Shown: positions 9,018 to 19,440, counted from the first letter of the stretch. The stretch is DNA of 64,000 nucleotides from Paraglaciecola arctica (GCF_018861065.1 NZ_JAHKQO010000036.1:645865-709864); one strand, 5' to 3'. The notes: generated by a model not told the origin, from the letters alone. A program made the numbers and translations.

Positions 9018-10112
9018 ATGAAATTACCTCAGCTGTTACTGGTGTTTAGTGTATTTCTTTTGTCCTGCGGTGGGCAACCTTCTGATACCTCAGCCCCCAA
9101 AATTGAACAACAAAATTATGAATGGAAACTGGTGACGTCTTGGCCAAAGAACTTTCCTGGATTGGGTAAAGGACCAGAAACCTTTGCTAAGTATGTAGAA
9201 CGTATGTCCAATGGTAGGTTAAAAGTAAAAGTGTTTGGCGCCGGTCAAATGGTGCCGGGCTTTGAAGTATTTGATACAGTGTCAAGTGGTGCCGCACAAA
9301 TGGGGCACTCAGGTTCTTATTATTGGAAAGGCAAAGCTCCTGCATCACAAATTTTCACTGCCATTCCTTTTGGCATGAACGCAACAGAAATGAATGCATG
9401 GTTACATTACGGTGGCGGCATGGAATTATGGCGAGAAGTCTATGCCCCCTTTAACCTAATCCCTTTTGCCGGAGGAAATTCAGGCGTGCAAATGGCCGGT
9501 TGGTTTAAACGCGAAATTAACAGCGTTGCAGACCTTAAAGGTTTAAAAATGCGAATACCCGGATTAGGTGGTGAAGTACTTAAAAAGTTAGGGGGTATTC
9601 CGGTAGCGCTTACAGGTGGCGAGTTATTTACTTCGCTTCAGTCTGGCGCAATAGACGCCACCGAGTGGGTAGGTCCTTATAACGATTTAGCCTTTGGTTT
9701 ACACAAAGCAGCCAAGTATTACTATTATTCTGGGTGGCATGAACCTAGCGCGACTTTAGAATTCATGGTTAACAAACAAGCATTCGAAGCCTTACCAAAA
9801 GACCTACAAGCTATCATTGAAGTGGCGACTCGAGCAGTCAATCAAGATATGTGGGATGAATATACGGCCGCAAATAACGCCTCCATGCAGGCTTTAGTTG
9901 AGACCCATGGCGTAGATATGCGACCTCTGCCCGCAGATGTCATGTTAGCCTTAAAAAATGCTTCAGCTGAAGTTATGCAACAACAGTCAGAAGCAGATCC
10001 TCTATTTAAAAAAGTGTATCAATCCTATTCTGACTTTCAAAACAATGTCATGAAATATCACCAAATATCAGAATTCGAATACTATAAAAATCGCGCTACT
10101 GAACCGCAATAA
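9018..10112 (+). CDS. TRAP transporter substrate-binding lipoprotein (TakP-like)
   Basis: The 364-residue protein starts with a lipoprotein signal peptide. The lipobox is LLSC with Cys17, followed by Gly at +2. The binding-protein fold has WKLVTSWPKNFPG, GLKMRIPGLGGEVLKKLGG, SGAIDATEWVGPYND and SGWHEPSATLEFMVN. These resemble the TakP branch of DctP proteins, which bind 2-oxo acids or lactate, sometimes with a metal ion. That ligand is inferred from the family, not read from the residues. The start at 9018 is preferred over an upstream ATG at 8955 because the longer form would overlap dctM and bury the signal peptide. Most DctP proteins of Gram-negative bacteria are soluble, so the lipobox is unusual. 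Confidence 0.92.
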   Translation: MKLPQLLLVFSVFLLSCGGQPSDTSAPKIEQQNYEWKLVTSWPKNFPGLGKGPETFAKYVERMSNGRLKVKVFGAGQMVPGFEVFDTVSSGAAQMGHSGSYYWKGKAPASQIFTAIPFGMNATEMNAWLHYGGGMELWREVYAPFNLIPFAGGNSGVQMAGWFKREINSVADLKGLKMRIPGLGGEVLKKLGGIPVALTGGELFTSLQSGAIDATEWVGPYNDLAFGLHKAAKYYYYSGWHEPSATLEFMVNKQAFEALPKDLQAIIEVATRAVNQDMWDEYTAANNASMQALVETHGVDMRPLPADVMLALKNASAEVMQQQSEADPLFKKVYQSYSDFQNNVMKYHQISEFEYYKNRATEPQ

Positions 10113-10291
10113 CGGCAGAATATGAAAATTTACTGTAACGTTTAGTGAGCGTTTGTTCGCGCAATACGTGGGGTTTGATAAGTAAATAGCACTAAACACA
10201 CTTAAACCTTTAATTTTTTATCAGCTGTTCAGATGTGTTTATGCCAAGACTAGCATTACAATGCGCTGAAATTTAAAAATAGGAAGTCACT

Positions 10292-11470
10292 ATGATTGTT
10301 AAGCCCAAAATTCGCGGCTTTATCTGTACTAACGCTCATCCAGTTGGATGTGCGGCTAGTGTTCGCCAACAAATTGAGTATGTTAAAGCACAAGGAGCAT
10401 TAAAAAATGCTCCTAAAAACGTATTAGTTATCGGCAGCTCTACGGGTTATGGATTGGCTTCTAGGATCACAGCTGCATTTGCAGGCGGTGCTAATACCTT
10501 AGGGGTTTGTTTTGAGAAGCCTCCGACAGACAGGAAAACTGGCACCGCTGGTTGGTACAACACTGCTGGATTTCATACTGAAGCCTCTGCTGCTGGACTC
10601 TATGCTAAGACCTTAAACGGTGACGCTTTCTCAAAAGAACTCAAACAACAAGTCATCGATACGTTAAAAGCCGATATGGGGAAAGTGGACTTGGTTATCT
10701 ATAGCCTAGCCTCGCCTAGACGAACCGATCCTGAAACTGGCGAAGTGTATAAGTCAACTCTCAAGCCTGTCGGACAAGCATACAAAACTAAAACATACGA
10801 TACTGACAAAGACCAAGTTCATGAGATTGAACTTGAGCCAGCTAATCAAGACGAAATTCAACAAACTATTAAAGTAATGGGTGGTGAAGACTGGGAATTG
10901 TGGTTAGATGCATTAGATGAAGCCGACTTGTTGGCAGACAATTGCAAAACCACAGCCTATACCTATGTAGGCAAAGAATTAACCTGGCCAATTTATGGGC
11001 AAGCAACAATAGGCAAAGCTAAAGAAGATTTAGATAGAGCAGCCGCCTCTATTGTCAAAACTAAATCAGATAAAAAAGTACAGGCCTATGTCTCTTCTTT
11101 AAAGGCATTAGTGACTCAGGCTAGTTCTGCCATTCCGGTTATGCCCTTATATATTTCACTCATTTATAAAGTGATGAAACAAGAAGGCACACATCAAGGT
11201 TGTATTGAACAAATTTACGATTTGTTTACGGATAAATTAACCCAATCCAAACCTGAAGTGGATGAAATGGGTCGTTTATATATGAACACTAAAGAAACCA
11301 ATGATGCAACTCAAGCTAAAATCAAACAATTATGGGATCAAGTCACTCAAGATAATTTCCACGATCTGAGCGATTATGCAGGTTATCACCATGAGTTTTT
11401 AAAACTGTTTGGTTTTGATGTCGCGGGTGTCGACTACGATGCTGACGTTAACCCTTTAGTTGAATGGTAA
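10292..11470 (+). CDS. fabV: Enoyl-ACP reductase FabV (trans-2-enoyl-CoA reductase)
   Basis: This 392-residue protein is typical FabV from the start (IVKPKIRGFICTNAHPVGC) to the end. It has the NAD-binding loop GSSTGYGLASR (48-58) and the Tyr-x8-Lys pair at Tyr235 and Lys244, the positions known for the catalytic residues in characterised FabV proteins. It reduces enoyl-ACP in the last step of fatty-acid chain elongation with NADH. FabV enzymes are known to be naturally insensitive to triclosan. It is a single-gene unit with an AGGAAG ribosome binding site, a 179-base upstream region and its own terminator. Confidence 0.97.
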   Translation: MIVKPKIRGFICTNAHPVGCAASVRQQIEYVKAQGALKNAPKNVLVIGSSTGYGLASRITAAFAGGANTLGVCFEKPPTDRKTGTAGWYNTAGFHTEASAAGLYAKTLNGDAFSKELKQQVIDTLKADMGKVDLVIYSLASPRRTDPETGEVYKSTLKPVGQAYKTKTYDTDKDQVHEIELEPANQDEIQQTIKVMGGEDWELWLDALDEADLLADNCKTTAYTYVGKELTWPIYGQATIGKAKEDLDRAAASIVKTKSDKKVQAYVSSLKALVTQASSAIPVMPLYISLIYKVMKQEGTHQGCIEQIYDLFTDKLTQSKPEVDEMGRLYMNTKETNDATQAKIKQLWDQVTQDNFHDLSDYAGYHHEFLKLFGFDVAGVDYDADVNPLVEW

Positions 11471-11490
11471 AGTACATTGCTTAACGAAGA

Positions 11491-11518
11491 AACCGCCTGA
11501 AAATTTGGCGGTTTTTTG
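11491..11518 (+). terminator. Rho-independent terminator after fabV
   Basis: The stem AACCGCC/GGCGGTT (11491-11497 with 11507-11513) is followed by a run of T. It lies 20 bases after the fabV stop codon. Confidence 0.93.
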
Positions 11519-12218
11519 TTGTAAATTTGCAACGACCTTGTGTTTCTGATTTCACTGCTTGTCTATTACCATTTAAGACAACTTCAAAGCATGAAGGTTG
11601 ATCGCCTTTAAGCAGTGTAAAAATGCCAAGTATTGAATTCCTACAATAAAAACTTATTGTCCCAACCAATATTTATGGAAAACGGATAAAAAATGAAACC
11701 AACATTCATTACCGTTTTCGTCGGGGCAAACCTTAGTGATGAAATGTTATTTTAGAAGGCAAAGAAACCTGCTTTCACGCATAAATATCAACAGTCCAAC
11801 TCAACTTTTCCCAATAAATTGCATTGTTAAAATTTTGATTAAAAAAAAGCCGCTGAAAATGACGGTTTATTCATTTTAGAAATTTGGTCTACCTTTCTAA
11901 TAGGTTTATTCAGAAAAATCCATAAAAACCACAAAATAAATGTGTTTAAACAACAATTTGCATGGAAGAAATACACTGGTTAATGCTAAAATTCCGAGGC
12001 TAAGCTTGGGTGTCTTGTAGATTTATAGTTAAGGTTTACTCAAAGCAGTAATTTTTGAAGAAGATCGGACGCTGCAAAATTAGCTTGTAGCTTATTAAAC
12101 AGTCTTGATTGACGATACTCACCACCACTAGGTTTTTGATGACTTGCATACAGTAGATGGAAGGCTGTATTTAAGAGCCTAATGGTGCTGTGTATTAATT
12201 AGAGTAGTGCTATTGCGT
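11519..12218. other. Long intergenic region upstream of nqrA
   Basis: About 700 bases without a supported gene separate the fabV terminator from nqrA. The region must hold the nqr promoter. It also contains a weak imperfect hairpin near 11847-11868 preceded by eight A. No frame shows a recognised protein; a 62-codon minus-strand frame (11481-11669) runs through the fabV terminator and is not credible. No riboswitch or regulator box was recognised. Confidence 0.55.
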
Positions 12219-13559
12219 ATGATAAAAATCACGAAAGGGTTAGATCTTCCTATTCAGGGAGCGCCACAACAGACTATTCAAGATGGAAACTCTGTTACCA
12301 GAGTCGCTATTTTGGGTGAAGAATATGTAGGAATGCGTCCTACCATGCATGTCCAAGAAGGAGACAAAGTGAAGAAGGGCCAAATTCTTTTTGAAGATAA
12401 AAAGAATCCTGGCGTTAAATTCACCGCTCCAGCTGCGGGTAATGTAGTTGAAGTTAACCGTGGTGCAAAACGTGTTTTGCAATCGGTTGTCATTCAACTT
12501 GAAGGTGATGAAAGTGAAGTGTTTGCTAAATATAGCAGTGCCGAACTCGCATCTCTAGACGCTGCTAAAGTAGAAGAGAACCTAGTTAATTCAGGATTAT
12601 GGACGGCCATTAGAACTCGACCGTTCAGCAAGTCTCCTGAGTTAGGCTCTAAACCAAATTCAATTTTTGTATCTGTGATGGATACCAATCCACTGGCTGC
12701 GGATCCACAAATTGTGATCGCGGAGCGAAGCGAAGATTTCATCAATGGTTTGCAAGTTCTTAGCCGCTTAACTGAAGGTAAAGTATTTGTCAGCAAAGCG
12801 CCGAGCGCTGACGTTGCTGTAGGTAACGTAAAGGTTGAAGTGAATGAATTTGCTGGCTCACATCCTGCTGGATTAGTAGGTACCCATATTCACTTTCTAG
12901 ATTCAGCTGGTGCCAATAAGAAAGTTTGGCATGTTGGATATCAAGATGTTTTAGCTATTGGTAGCTTGTTCACCACTGGTGAATTAGACAACCGTAAAGT
13001 GGTTTCATTAGCAGGTCCTGGAGTGAAAAATCCTCGTTTAGTACGTACTTTATTGGGTGCCGATCTAACTGAGTTGACGACCAATGAAAACAATGACGGT
13101 GAAATGCGTGTGATTTCGGGCTCTGTTTTGCAGGGTACCAATGCACATGGCGTACATGGTTATTTAGGTCGCTTCCACAACCAAATTACTATTTTACGTG
13201 AAGGCCGTGAAAAAGAACTTTTTGGTTGGATAAAGCCTGGTGTAAACCAACATTCTATCACTCGAGCTTACCTTGGGCATTTAAGTCCTAAGAAGTTGTT
13301 TAATATGACCACTACAACTAATGGTTCAGATCGTTCAATGGTACCAATTGGTAACTATGAGCGCATTATGCCGTTAGATATTTTACCTACTTTGTTACTT
13401 CGAGATTTACTTTCTGGTGATACCGATGGTGCGCAAAGTTTAGGTTGCTTGGAACTAGACGAAGAAGATTTGGCTTTATGTACTTATGTTTGCCCAGGCA
13501 AATATAACTATGGTCCAGTCTTACGTGAATGTTTAGAGCAGATTGAGAAAGAGGGTTAA
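12219..13559 (+). CDS. nqrA: Na+-translocating NADH:quinone reductase subunit A
   Basis: NqrA of 446 residues, a soluble-faced subunit of the six-subunit sodium pump that couples NADH oxidation and quinone reduction to sodium export. The start at the ATG 12219 gives [16 protein letters not shown], which matches the conserved NqrA beginning. A GTG four codons upstream (12207) is in frame but would add residues the family lacks. The N-terminal part carries a biotinyl/lipoyl-like fold ([19 protein letters not shown]). The ribosome binding site is weak. nqrB follows after two bases, so this is the first gene of nqrABCDEF. Confidence 0.97.
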   Translation: MIKITKGLDLPIQGAPQQTIQDGNSVTRVAILGEEYVGMRPTMHVQEGDKVKKGQILFEDKKNPGVKFTAPAAGNVVEVNRGAKRVLQSVVIQLEGDESEVFAKYSSAELASLDAAKVEENLVNSGLWTAIRTRPFSKSPELGSKPNSIFVSVMDTNPLAADPQIVIAERSEDFINGLQVLSRLTEGKVFVSKAPSADVAVGNVKVEVNEFAGSHPAGLVGTHIHFLDSAGANKKVWHVGYQDVLAIGSLFTTGELDNRKVVSLAGPGVKNPRLVRTLLGADLTELTTNENNDGEMRVISGSVLQGTNAHGVHGYLGRFHNQITILREGREKELFGWIKPGVNQHSITRAYLGHLSPKKLFNMTTTTNGSDRSMVPIGNYERIMPLDILPTLLLRDLLSGDTDGAQSLGCLELDEEDLALCTYVCPGKYNYGPVLRECLEQIEKEG

Positions 13560-13561
13560 TC

Positions 13562-14779
13562 ATGGGCTTAAAAGCATTTTTAGAAAAAATTGAGCCGGAT
13601 TTTGAAGCCGGTGGAAAGTACGAAAAGTGGTATGCCCTGTATGAAGCTGCGGCAACTATTTTTTATACCCCAGGTACAGTCAATAAATCGACCACTCATG
13701 TTAAAGATAGTATCGATTTAAAACGTATAATGATCATGGTGTGGATGGCAACATTCCCAGCAATGTTTTACGGCATGTATAACGTGGGTGCACAAGCTCA
13801 CGAAGCCATTTTAGGTGGTGCAGTTTGGGCCGATACCGCAACAGCGTTTTGGCAAGCAGGCTTGTTCGAAATGTTCGGTGGTCAGCTGAATGCTGAGAGT
13901 ACTTGGCTTGGTATGATGTTATACGGCGCATGTTTCTTCTTACCCATTTATGCCACTGTATTTATAGTGGGTGGATTTTGGGAAGTATTGTTTGCCTCTG
14001 TACGTAAACACGAAATCAACGAAGGCTTCTTTGTTACTTCGGTTTTATTTGCACTGACACTACCGGCAACTATCCCTCTTTGGCAAGCTGCGTTAGGTAT
14101 TACCTTTGGCGTAGTTATCGCGAAGGAAATATTTGGTGGTACAGGTCGTAACTTCTTAAACCCAGCTTTATCTGGTCGTGCTTTCCTTTATTTTGCTTAT
14201 CCTGCACAAATCTCTGGTGATTCAATTTGGGTGGCTGCGGATGGTTATTCTGGCGCTACAGCTTTAAGTCAAGCTGCTGCTGGTAATATCTCAGATTGGA
14301 GTATGAGTGCTGAGTGGTGGAACGCTTTCTTCGGTAACTTACAAGGTTCTGTTGGTGAAGTGTCAACCTTAGCCATTGCTTTAGGTGGTTTATTCTTAAT
14401 TTATATGCGAATCGCATCATGGCGCATCGTGCTTGGTGTGTTGTTAGGTGGTGCTGCGCTAAGTACTCTACTTAACCTAGTTGGCAGTGACACTAACGCC
14501 ATGTTTGCTATGCCTTGGTACTGGCACTTAGTCACAGGTGGATTTGCCTTTGGTATGTTCTTTATGGCTACCGACCCTGTTTCAGCATCGTTTACCAACC
14601 AAGGTAAATGGGCCTACGGTATTTTAATTGGTGTAATGTGTGTGATGGTACGTGTTATCAATCCAGCTTTCCCAGAGGGTATGATGTTAGCTATTTTATT
14701 CGCTAACTTATGGGCGCCTTTATTCGATTATTTTGTTGCCCAAAGCAATATTAAACGGAGGATCGCTCGTGTCGGCTAA
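13562..14779 (+). CDS. nqrB: Na+-translocating NADH:quinone reductase subunit B
   Basis: This 405-residue membrane subunit carries a covalently bound FMN. The flavinylation motif D-x-x-S-G-A-T is complete at Asp227 to Thr233, and Thr233 is the expected attachment residue for the ApbE-type transferase encoded downstream. About ten membrane segments are visible. In the known complex NqrB also binds riboflavin and takes part in sodium movement. The gene follows nqrA by two bases and overlaps the nqrC start by 11 bases. Confidence 0.97.
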   Translation: MGLKAFLEKIEPDFEAGGKYEKWYALYEAAATIFYTPGTVNKSTTHVKDSIDLKRIMIMVWMATFPAMFYGMYNVGAQAHEAILGGAVWADTATAFWQAGLFEMFGGQLNAESTWLGMMLYGACFFLPIYATVFIVGGFWEVLFASVRKHEINEGFFVTSVLFALTLPATIPLWQAALGITFGVVIAKEIFGGTGRNFLNPALSGRAFLYFAYPAQISGDSIWVAADGYSGATALSQAAAGNISDWSMSAEWWNAFFGNLQGSVGEVSTLAIALGGLFLIYMRIASWRIVLGVLLGGAALSTLLNLVGSDTNAMFAMPWYWHLVTGGFAFGMFFMATDPVSASFTNQGKWAYGILIGVMCVMVRVINPAFPEGMMLAILFANLWAPLFDYFVAQSNIKRRIARVG

Positions 14780-15527
14780 AAAAGAAACGCTAGGAAAAAC
14801 AGTAGGTGTTGTTGTTGCTGTATGTTTAGTTTGTTCGATCATTGTATCCAGTGCGGCTGTTGGCCTGCGCTCTATGCAAGAAACAAACGCAGCATTAGAC
14901 AAACAATCTAATATCATCGAAGCCGCTGGTTTAGCTGATAAAGCCGCTGGCGATATCGCCGGTACGTTCGAAAAGTACGTAGATGAAAAGTATATTGATT
15001 TAGCAACAGGTCAATATGTTGAGAAGCCAAGTGACAACTACGACATGTATAAAGCCGCTAAAATGCCTGAATACTCAGTTAAAGTTGAAGGCAGTAATGT
15101 TGGTTTTCAACAGCGTGCAAGCATCGCCAGTATTTATGAAGTGAAAGATGATGCGGGTAAAGTGACGCGTATTATTTTACCAGTTCATGGTAGTGGTCTT
15201 TGGGACTTAATGTATGGTTTCTTAGCAATAGACTCAGACGGCAACACAGTGCGTGAGCTGGTTTATTATCAGCAAAAAGAAACCCCTGGATTAGGTGGCG
15301 AAGTTCAGAACCCAAGCTGGAAGGCTAAGTGGGACGGCAAGCAATTATTTGATCAAGGTGATGTTGCTATTAAGATCAAGAAAAACGCTAACCCATCTGA
15401 CCCGTATGCAGTTGATGCACTTTCTGGTGCAACGTTAACTAGCAATGGTGTGCAGAATACACTGTCATATTGGTTAGGTAAGAACGGTTTTGGACCGTAT
15501 CTTAAAAATCAGACTTGGAAATCGTAA
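14769..15527 (+). CDS. nqrC: Na+-translocating NADH:quinone reductase subunit C
   Basis: NqrC of 252 residues has one N-terminal membrane helix (about 10-33) and a periplasmic FMN-binding domain. The flavinylation motif is Asp216 to Thr222 (DALSGAT), with FMN expected on Thr222. The GTG at 14769 is chosen as the start because a strong GGAGG (14757-14761) lies seven bases upstream and the product then begins [10 protein letters not shown] as in the family. An ATG at 14733 lies far inside nqrB. It overlaps nqrB by 11 bases. Confidence 0.96.
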   Translation: MSAKKETLGKTVGVVVAVCLVCSIIVSSAAVGLRSMQETNAALDKQSNIIEAAGLADKAAGDIAGTFEKYVDEKYIDLATGQYVEKPSDNYDMYKAAKMPEYSVKVEGSNVGFQQRASIASIYEVKDDAGKVTRIILPVHGSGLWDLMYGFLAIDSDGNTVRELVYYQQKETPGLGGEVQNPSWKAKWDGKQLFDQGDVAIKIKKNANPSDPYAVDALSGATLTSNGVQNTLSYWLGKNGFGPYLKNQTWKS

Positions 15528-15539
15528 GGGGTTCACACA

Positions 15540-16172
15540 ATGGCTGACGTTAAAGAAATGAAAAAGGTATTGTTCGGACCCGTTCTCGACAATAACCCTA
15601 TTGCATTGCAAATTTTGGGCGTTTGCTCAGCGCTTGCAATTACAACTAAACTAGAAACGGCTTTGGTGATGTCTTTGGCATTAACTGCTGTAACAGCATT
15701 TGCTAGTTTATTTATCTCGCTAATTCGTACTCAGATACCTTCTAGCGTTCGAATTATTATTCAAATGACAATTATTGCTTCTTTGGTAATAGTAGTTGAC
15801 CAGATATTGAAAGCATATTCTTACGAAATTTCGAAACAACTATCGGTGTTTGTCGGCTTAATTATTACTAACTGTATCGTAATGGGTCGAGCCGAAGCAT
15901 ATGCAATGAAGAGCCCACCTTTTATGTCTTTCTTAGATGGCATTGGTAATGGTCTTGGTTACTCTATGGTATTGATTATTATCGGTACTATAAAAGAGCT
16001 ATTTGGTTTCGGTACAATTTTAGGTTTCCCTATATTTGAACTCGTTCAAAATGGTGGTTGGTATCAAGGTAATGGCCTATTGATTTTACCTTTCAGCTCA
16101 TTCTTTTTGATTGGTGGCTTGATTTGGGTAATTCGTACTATTCGTCCTGAACAAGTAGAGCCGAAGGAGTAA
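15540..16172 (+). CDS. nqrD: Na+-translocating NADH:quinone reductase subunit D
   Basis: This 210-residue integral membrane subunit has six hydrophobic helices and the family segments [23 protein letters not shown] at the start and [18 protein letters not shown] in the middle. The Cys of TNCIVMGR belongs to the intramembrane iron site formed with NqrE. It lies 12 bases after nqrC with an AAGGGG ribosome binding site. Family length is normal. Confidence 0.97.
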   Translation: MADVKEMKKVLFGPVLDNNPIALQILGVCSALAITTKLETALVMSLALTAVTAFASLFISLIRTQIPSSVRIIIQMTIIASLVIVVDQILKAYSYEISKQLSVFVGLIITNCIVMGRAEAYAMKSPPFMSFLDGIGNGLGYSMVLIIIGTIKELFGFGTILGFPIFELVQNGGWYQGNGLLILPFSSFFLIGGLIWVIRTIRPEQVEPKE

Positions 16173-16175
16173 TTC

Positions 16176-16784
16176 ATGGAACATTATTTAAGTATATTTA
16201 TAAAGTCAGTTTTCATTGAAAACATGGCACTTTCATTATTCCTAGGGATGTGTACTTTTTTAGCCGTATCTAAAAAAGTAAAAACAGCAATGGGTTTGGG
16301 CGTAGCAGTGATTGTGGTGTTAGGTATCTCAGTCCCTGTAAATCAGGTCATATTTGTGAATATCTTAGCGCCAGGCGCTTTAGGCTGGGCTGGTTTTCCT
16401 GACGCCGATTTAAGCTTTTTAAGTTTCTTAACTTTTATTGGTGTCATCGCTGCGTTAGTGCAAATTTTAGAAATGAGCTTGGATAAGTTTTTCCCTGCTT
16501 TGTATAACGCCCTAGGTATTTTCTTACCTTTGATTACGGTTAACTGTGCAATATTTGGTGGGGTAGCATTTGCGGTACAACGTGAATACAACTTTAGCGA
16601 AAGCATCGTTTACGGTATTGGCAGTGGTTTAGGTTGGGCAATTGCCATTACCTTACTAGCGGCAGTGCGTGAAAAGCTGAAATATGCTGACATGCCAGAA
16701 GGCATCAGAGGCTTGGGATCAGTATTTATGATCGCCGGCTTGATGGCTCTGGGTTTCCAATCATTTACTGGCGTGTCGCTTTAA
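16176..16784 (+). CDS. nqrE: Na+-translocating NADH:quinone reductase subunit E
   Basis: This 202-residue membrane subunit is homologous to NqrD in inverted topology. The segments [19 protein letters not shown] and [16 protein letters not shown] each hold one of the cysteines used for the iron centre between NqrD and NqrE. It follows nqrD by three bases with an AAGGAG ribosome binding site. Length and motifs are standard. Confidence 0.97.
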   Translation: MEHYLSIFIKSVFIENMALSLFLGMCTFLAVSKKVKTAMGLGVAVIVVLGISVPVNQVIFVNILAPGALGWAGFPDADLSFLSFLTFIGVIAALVQILEMSLDKFFPALYNALGIFLPLITVNCAIFGGVAFAVQREYNFSESIVYGIGSGLGWAIAITLLAAVREKLKYADMPEGIRGLGSVFMIAGLMALGFQSFTGVSL

Positions 16785-16803
16785 GCGGTCTGGGAGTATT
16801 TTA

Positions 16804-18036
16804 ATGAATCCAAATGAAATTTATCTTGGTGTAGGCATGTTTATCGCTATTGTTTTAGCGTTAGTGTTTATTATCATGTTTGCAAAATCTAAATTAGTAC
16901 CAGAAGGCGAAGTCACTATTACTATCAACGGCGGAGCAGAAGAGTCAATCACTGCACAGCCTGGTGACAAATTATTAGGCGCTCTTGCTAATGCTGGTAT
17001 CTTTGTGTCTTCTGCTTGTGGTGGCGGTGGTTCTTGTGGCCAGTGTCGTGTTGATATTAAATCAGGTGGTGGTGAGATTTTGCCTACTGAACTTGATCAT
17101 ATTAGCAAGAAAGAAGCGAAGCACGGTTGTCGTTTATCTTGTCAGGTGTCTATCAAACAAGATATGGAAATCGAACTAGAAGAAGAAATTTTCGGTATTA
17201 AAAAATGGGATTGTGAAGTTATCTCTAACGATAACAAAGCGACCTTCATTAAAGAGCTTAAACTTAAGATCCCTAATGGTGAAAGTGTGCCTTTCCGTGC
17301 CGGTGGTTATATTCAAATCGAAGCTCCACCTCATCATGTTAAATATTCAGACTTTGATATCCCCGAAGAATATCGTGGAGATTGGGAACGTTTTGGTTTC
17401 TTCAACATCGAGTCAAAAGTAGATGAAGAAACTATCCGTGCTTATTCAATGGCTAACTACCCAGAAGAAGAAGGCATTATTATGTTGAACGTGCGTGTTG
17501 CTTCACCGCCGCCGAACAACTTATCTTTGCCAGCAGGTAAAATGTCTTCATATATTTGGAGCCTTAAAGAAGGTGACAAAGCCACCATATCTGGACCTTT
17601 CGGTGAGTTCTTTGCTAAAGATACTGACGCAGAAATGGTATTTGTTGGTGGTGGTGCAGGTATGGCGCCAATGCGTTCGCACATCTTCGACCAATTACGT
17701 CGCTTAAAATCAAAACGTAAGATGACTTTCTGGTATGGTGCTCGTTCACTCCGTGAGATGTTCTATGTAGAAGATTTCGATATGCTACAAAAAGAGAACG
17801 ACAACTTTACTTGGCATGTTGCTCTTTCTGATCCCCAGCCTGAAGATAACTGGGAAGGTGATACAGGCTTTATTCATAACGTATTGTTAGAGAATTACCT
17901 GAAAGATCACCCAGCACCTGAAGATTGTGAGTTCTACATGTGTGGTCCTCCTATGATGAATGCGGCAGTCATTAATATGCTGAAAGAGCTTGGTGTAGAA
18001 GACGAAAACATTATGTTGGATGACTTCGGCGGTTAA
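16804..18036 (+). CDS. nqrF: Na+-translocating NADH:quinone reductase subunit F
   Basis: NqrF of 410 residues is the NADH-oxidising entry subunit. It has an N-terminal membrane anchor (about 5-27) and a plant-type ferredoxin domain with Cys72, Cys78, Cys81 and Cys113 for the 2Fe-2S cluster. A FAD/NADH reductase domain follows ([11 protein letters not shown] for [17 protein letters not shown] for [16 protein letters not shown] near the end). It closes the nqr operon, with a rho-independent terminator about 27 bases after the stop codon. Confidence 0.97.
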   Translation: MNPNEIYLGVGMFIAIVLALVFIIMFAKSKLVPEGEVTITINGGAEESITAQPGDKLLGALANAGIFVSSACGGGGSCGQCRVDIKSGGGEILPTELDHISKKEAKHGCRLSCQVSIKQDMEIELEEEIFGIKKWDCEVISNDNKATFIKELKLKIPNGESVPFRAGGYIQIEAPPHHVKYSDFDIPEEYRGDWERFGFFNIESKVDEETIRAYSMANYPEEEGIIMLNVRVASPPPNNLSLPAGKMSSYIWSLKEGDKATISGPFGEFFAKDTDAEMVFVGGGAGMAPMRSHIFDQLRRLKSKRKMTFWYGARSLREMFYVEDFDMLQKENDNFTWHVALSDPQPEDNWEGDTGFIHNVLLENYLKDHPAPEDCEFYMCGPPMMNAAVINMLKELGVEDENIMLDDFGG

Positions 18037-18061
18037 ACTCTAAGTTCGTTTATATAACTTT

Positions 18062-18087
18062 AAAAGGGGCTTAATGCCCCTTTTCTT
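18062..18087 (+). terminator. Rho-independent terminator after nqrF
   Basis: The stem AAAAGGGGC/GCCCCTTTT (18062-18070 with 18076-18084) has a five-base loop and a T-rich tail. It overlaps an ATG at 18074 that opens the apbE frame, which argues for a later apbE start. Confidence 0.88.
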
Positions 18088-18100
18088 ATGGAAAAATGTT

Positions 18101-19126
18101 GTGAATTTAAAAGACGTTTATGAAAAACCTCTATTGTTAATCACTTTTAGCGTATTGTTTTTGGTGTCGTGCGGCGAACCACCGGCAGAAGTTCACCTTT
18201 CTGGCCCGACTATGGGTACCACCTATAATCTAAAATACGCACCGACCGAGCTCATAACTCCGTCCGAGTTACAGGCAGAGATAAACCAAGAATTGATCAA
18301 CATTAACCAGCTCATGTCTACCTATATTCAAGACTCTGAGTTAAGTCGCTTCAACCAATGGAATAGCACGGAACCATTTCCTTTATCAGCACAAACTATT
18401 TACGTTATGAGAGAAGCGAAACGCCTAGGCGACTTAAGTGATGGCATACTTGATGTCACAGTCGGGCCATTGGTTAACCTATGGGGATTTGGCCCCAAAG
18501 CTCGTCCTGATAAAATTCCTTCTGCAGCCGAAATTATGGCCGCCAGACAACGAGTTGGTTTGCAACGCCTAGAAATACGCGAAAATTCGGCAAGAAAAAC
18601 TCACCCTAATTTATATGTCGATTTATCTACTATAGCCAAGGGATATGGTGTCGATCAGATGGCTGACATATTAGAGAAACATAATATTCATGACTACCTA
18701 GTAGAAGTAGGTGGAGAAATGCGACTATCAGGGAGAAAAAGCAATGGTCAACCTTGGCGAGTGGCAATCGAAAAACCGCTAACCAAAGAACGAGCTGTAG
18801 AACGTATCATCAGTGTTGGCAACAATGCTATCGCTACCTCAGGTGACTATCGAAACTATTATGAAGATGCTGGAGTGCGCTATTCCCATTTAATTAATCC
18901 CAATACAGGTGCACCCATTAACCATAATTTAGTGTCGGTTACTGTGGTGGCTCCCTCTTCAATGACTGCTGATGGTCTAGCGACAGCTTTGAATGTGATG
19001 GGAAAAGAAAAAGCACTACTTTTGTCAGAAAAATATGACTTAGCCGTTCTATTGATCACTAAGGAAAAAGAGGGGTTTAAAGAGTATACTAGCGCGATGT
19101 TTGACAAGCTTGTTACTATCCACTAA
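18101..19126 (+). CDS. apbE: FAD:protein FMN transferase ApbE (lipoprotein)
   Basis: ApbE takes FMN from FAD and attaches it to threonines of target proteins, here NqrB and NqrC. Motifs seen are GPTMGTTYNLKY, DGILDVTVGPLVNLWGFGP, DLSTIAKGYGVDQ, VEVGGEMR, and TSGDYRNYY followed by HLINPNTGAP. It is an exported lipoprotein with lipobox LVSC (Cys24 from the preferred start). The frame is open from an ATG at 18074, but that codon sits inside the nqrF terminator hairpin. I prefer the GTG at 18101, which begins the signal peptide, with moderate certainty. Its place between nqrF and nqrM fits its role in Na+-NQR maturation. Confidence 0.93.
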   Translation: MNLKDVYEKPLLLITFSVLFLVSCGEPPAEVHLSGPTMGTTYNLKYAPTELITPSELQAEINQELININQLMSTYIQDSELSRFNQWNSTEPFPLSAQTIYVMREAKRLGDLSDGILDVTVGPLVNLWGFGPKARPDKIPSAAEIMAARQRVGLQRLEIRENSARKTHPNLYVDLSTIAKGYGVDQMADILEKHNIHDYLVEVGGEMRLSGRKSNGQPWRVAIEKPLTKERAVERIISVGNNAIATSGDYRNYYEDAGVRYSHLINPNTGAPINHNLVSVTVVAPSSMTADGLATALNVMGKEKALLLSEKYDLAVLLITKEKEGFKEYTSAMFDKLVTIH

Positions 19127-19155
19127 CCCCATTTTCAATTAATTGGAGACTAATT

Positions 19156-19389
19156 ATGAGTACCTTTATACTCGCATTTGTGTTTTTTCTCGTAGTCGTA
19201 GTTGCAATGGCCGTGGGGTATATCGTTCAACAAAAAACCATTGCCGGAAGTTGCGGTGGCTTAGGCGCATTGGGAATCGATAAGGCCTGTGACTGCCCTG
19301 AACCTTGTGACCGCAAGAAGATGCGCATTGAAAAGGAACAAGCTCGACAAACAAAATTGAATGAATGGAAAAAGAACCAAATTCTATAA
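19156..19389 (+). CDS. nqrM: Na+-NQR maturation protein NqrM
   Basis: The 77-residue protein has one N-terminal membrane helix (about 3-24) and a cysteine-rich segment with GSCGG, then ACDCPEPCDRKK. This gives four cysteines, as in the NqrM (DUF539) family. NqrM is known to be needed for assembly of active Na+-NQR, probably by delivering iron to the intramembrane cysteine site of NqrD/NqrE. It follows apbE by 29 bases with a GGAG ribosome binding site. Confidence 0.95.
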   Translation: MSTFILAFVFFLVVVVAMAVGYIVQQKTIAGSCGGLGALGIDKACDCPEPCDRKKMRIEKEQARQTKLNEWKKNQIL

Positions 19390-19416
19390 ACAGTTTTAAA
19401 ACTAAAATACCCTATC

Positions 19417-19440
19417 AACGCCAGCTAGTCTGACGTTTTT
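19417..19440 (+). terminator. Probable rho-independent terminator after nqrM
   Basis: An eight-base stem with one mismatch (19417-19424 with 19430-19437) is followed by T residues. It separates nqrM from dinB. Confidence 0.7.

Noticed and set aside
11481-11669. 62-codon minus-strand frame downstream of fabV
   Set aside because: It reads through the fabV terminator hairpin and has no ribosome binding site or family likeness.
11847-11868. Hairpin similar in core sequence to the fabV terminator
   Set aside because: The stem is only six pairs with one G-U and lacks a T-tract, so I do not call a terminator or a repeat element.
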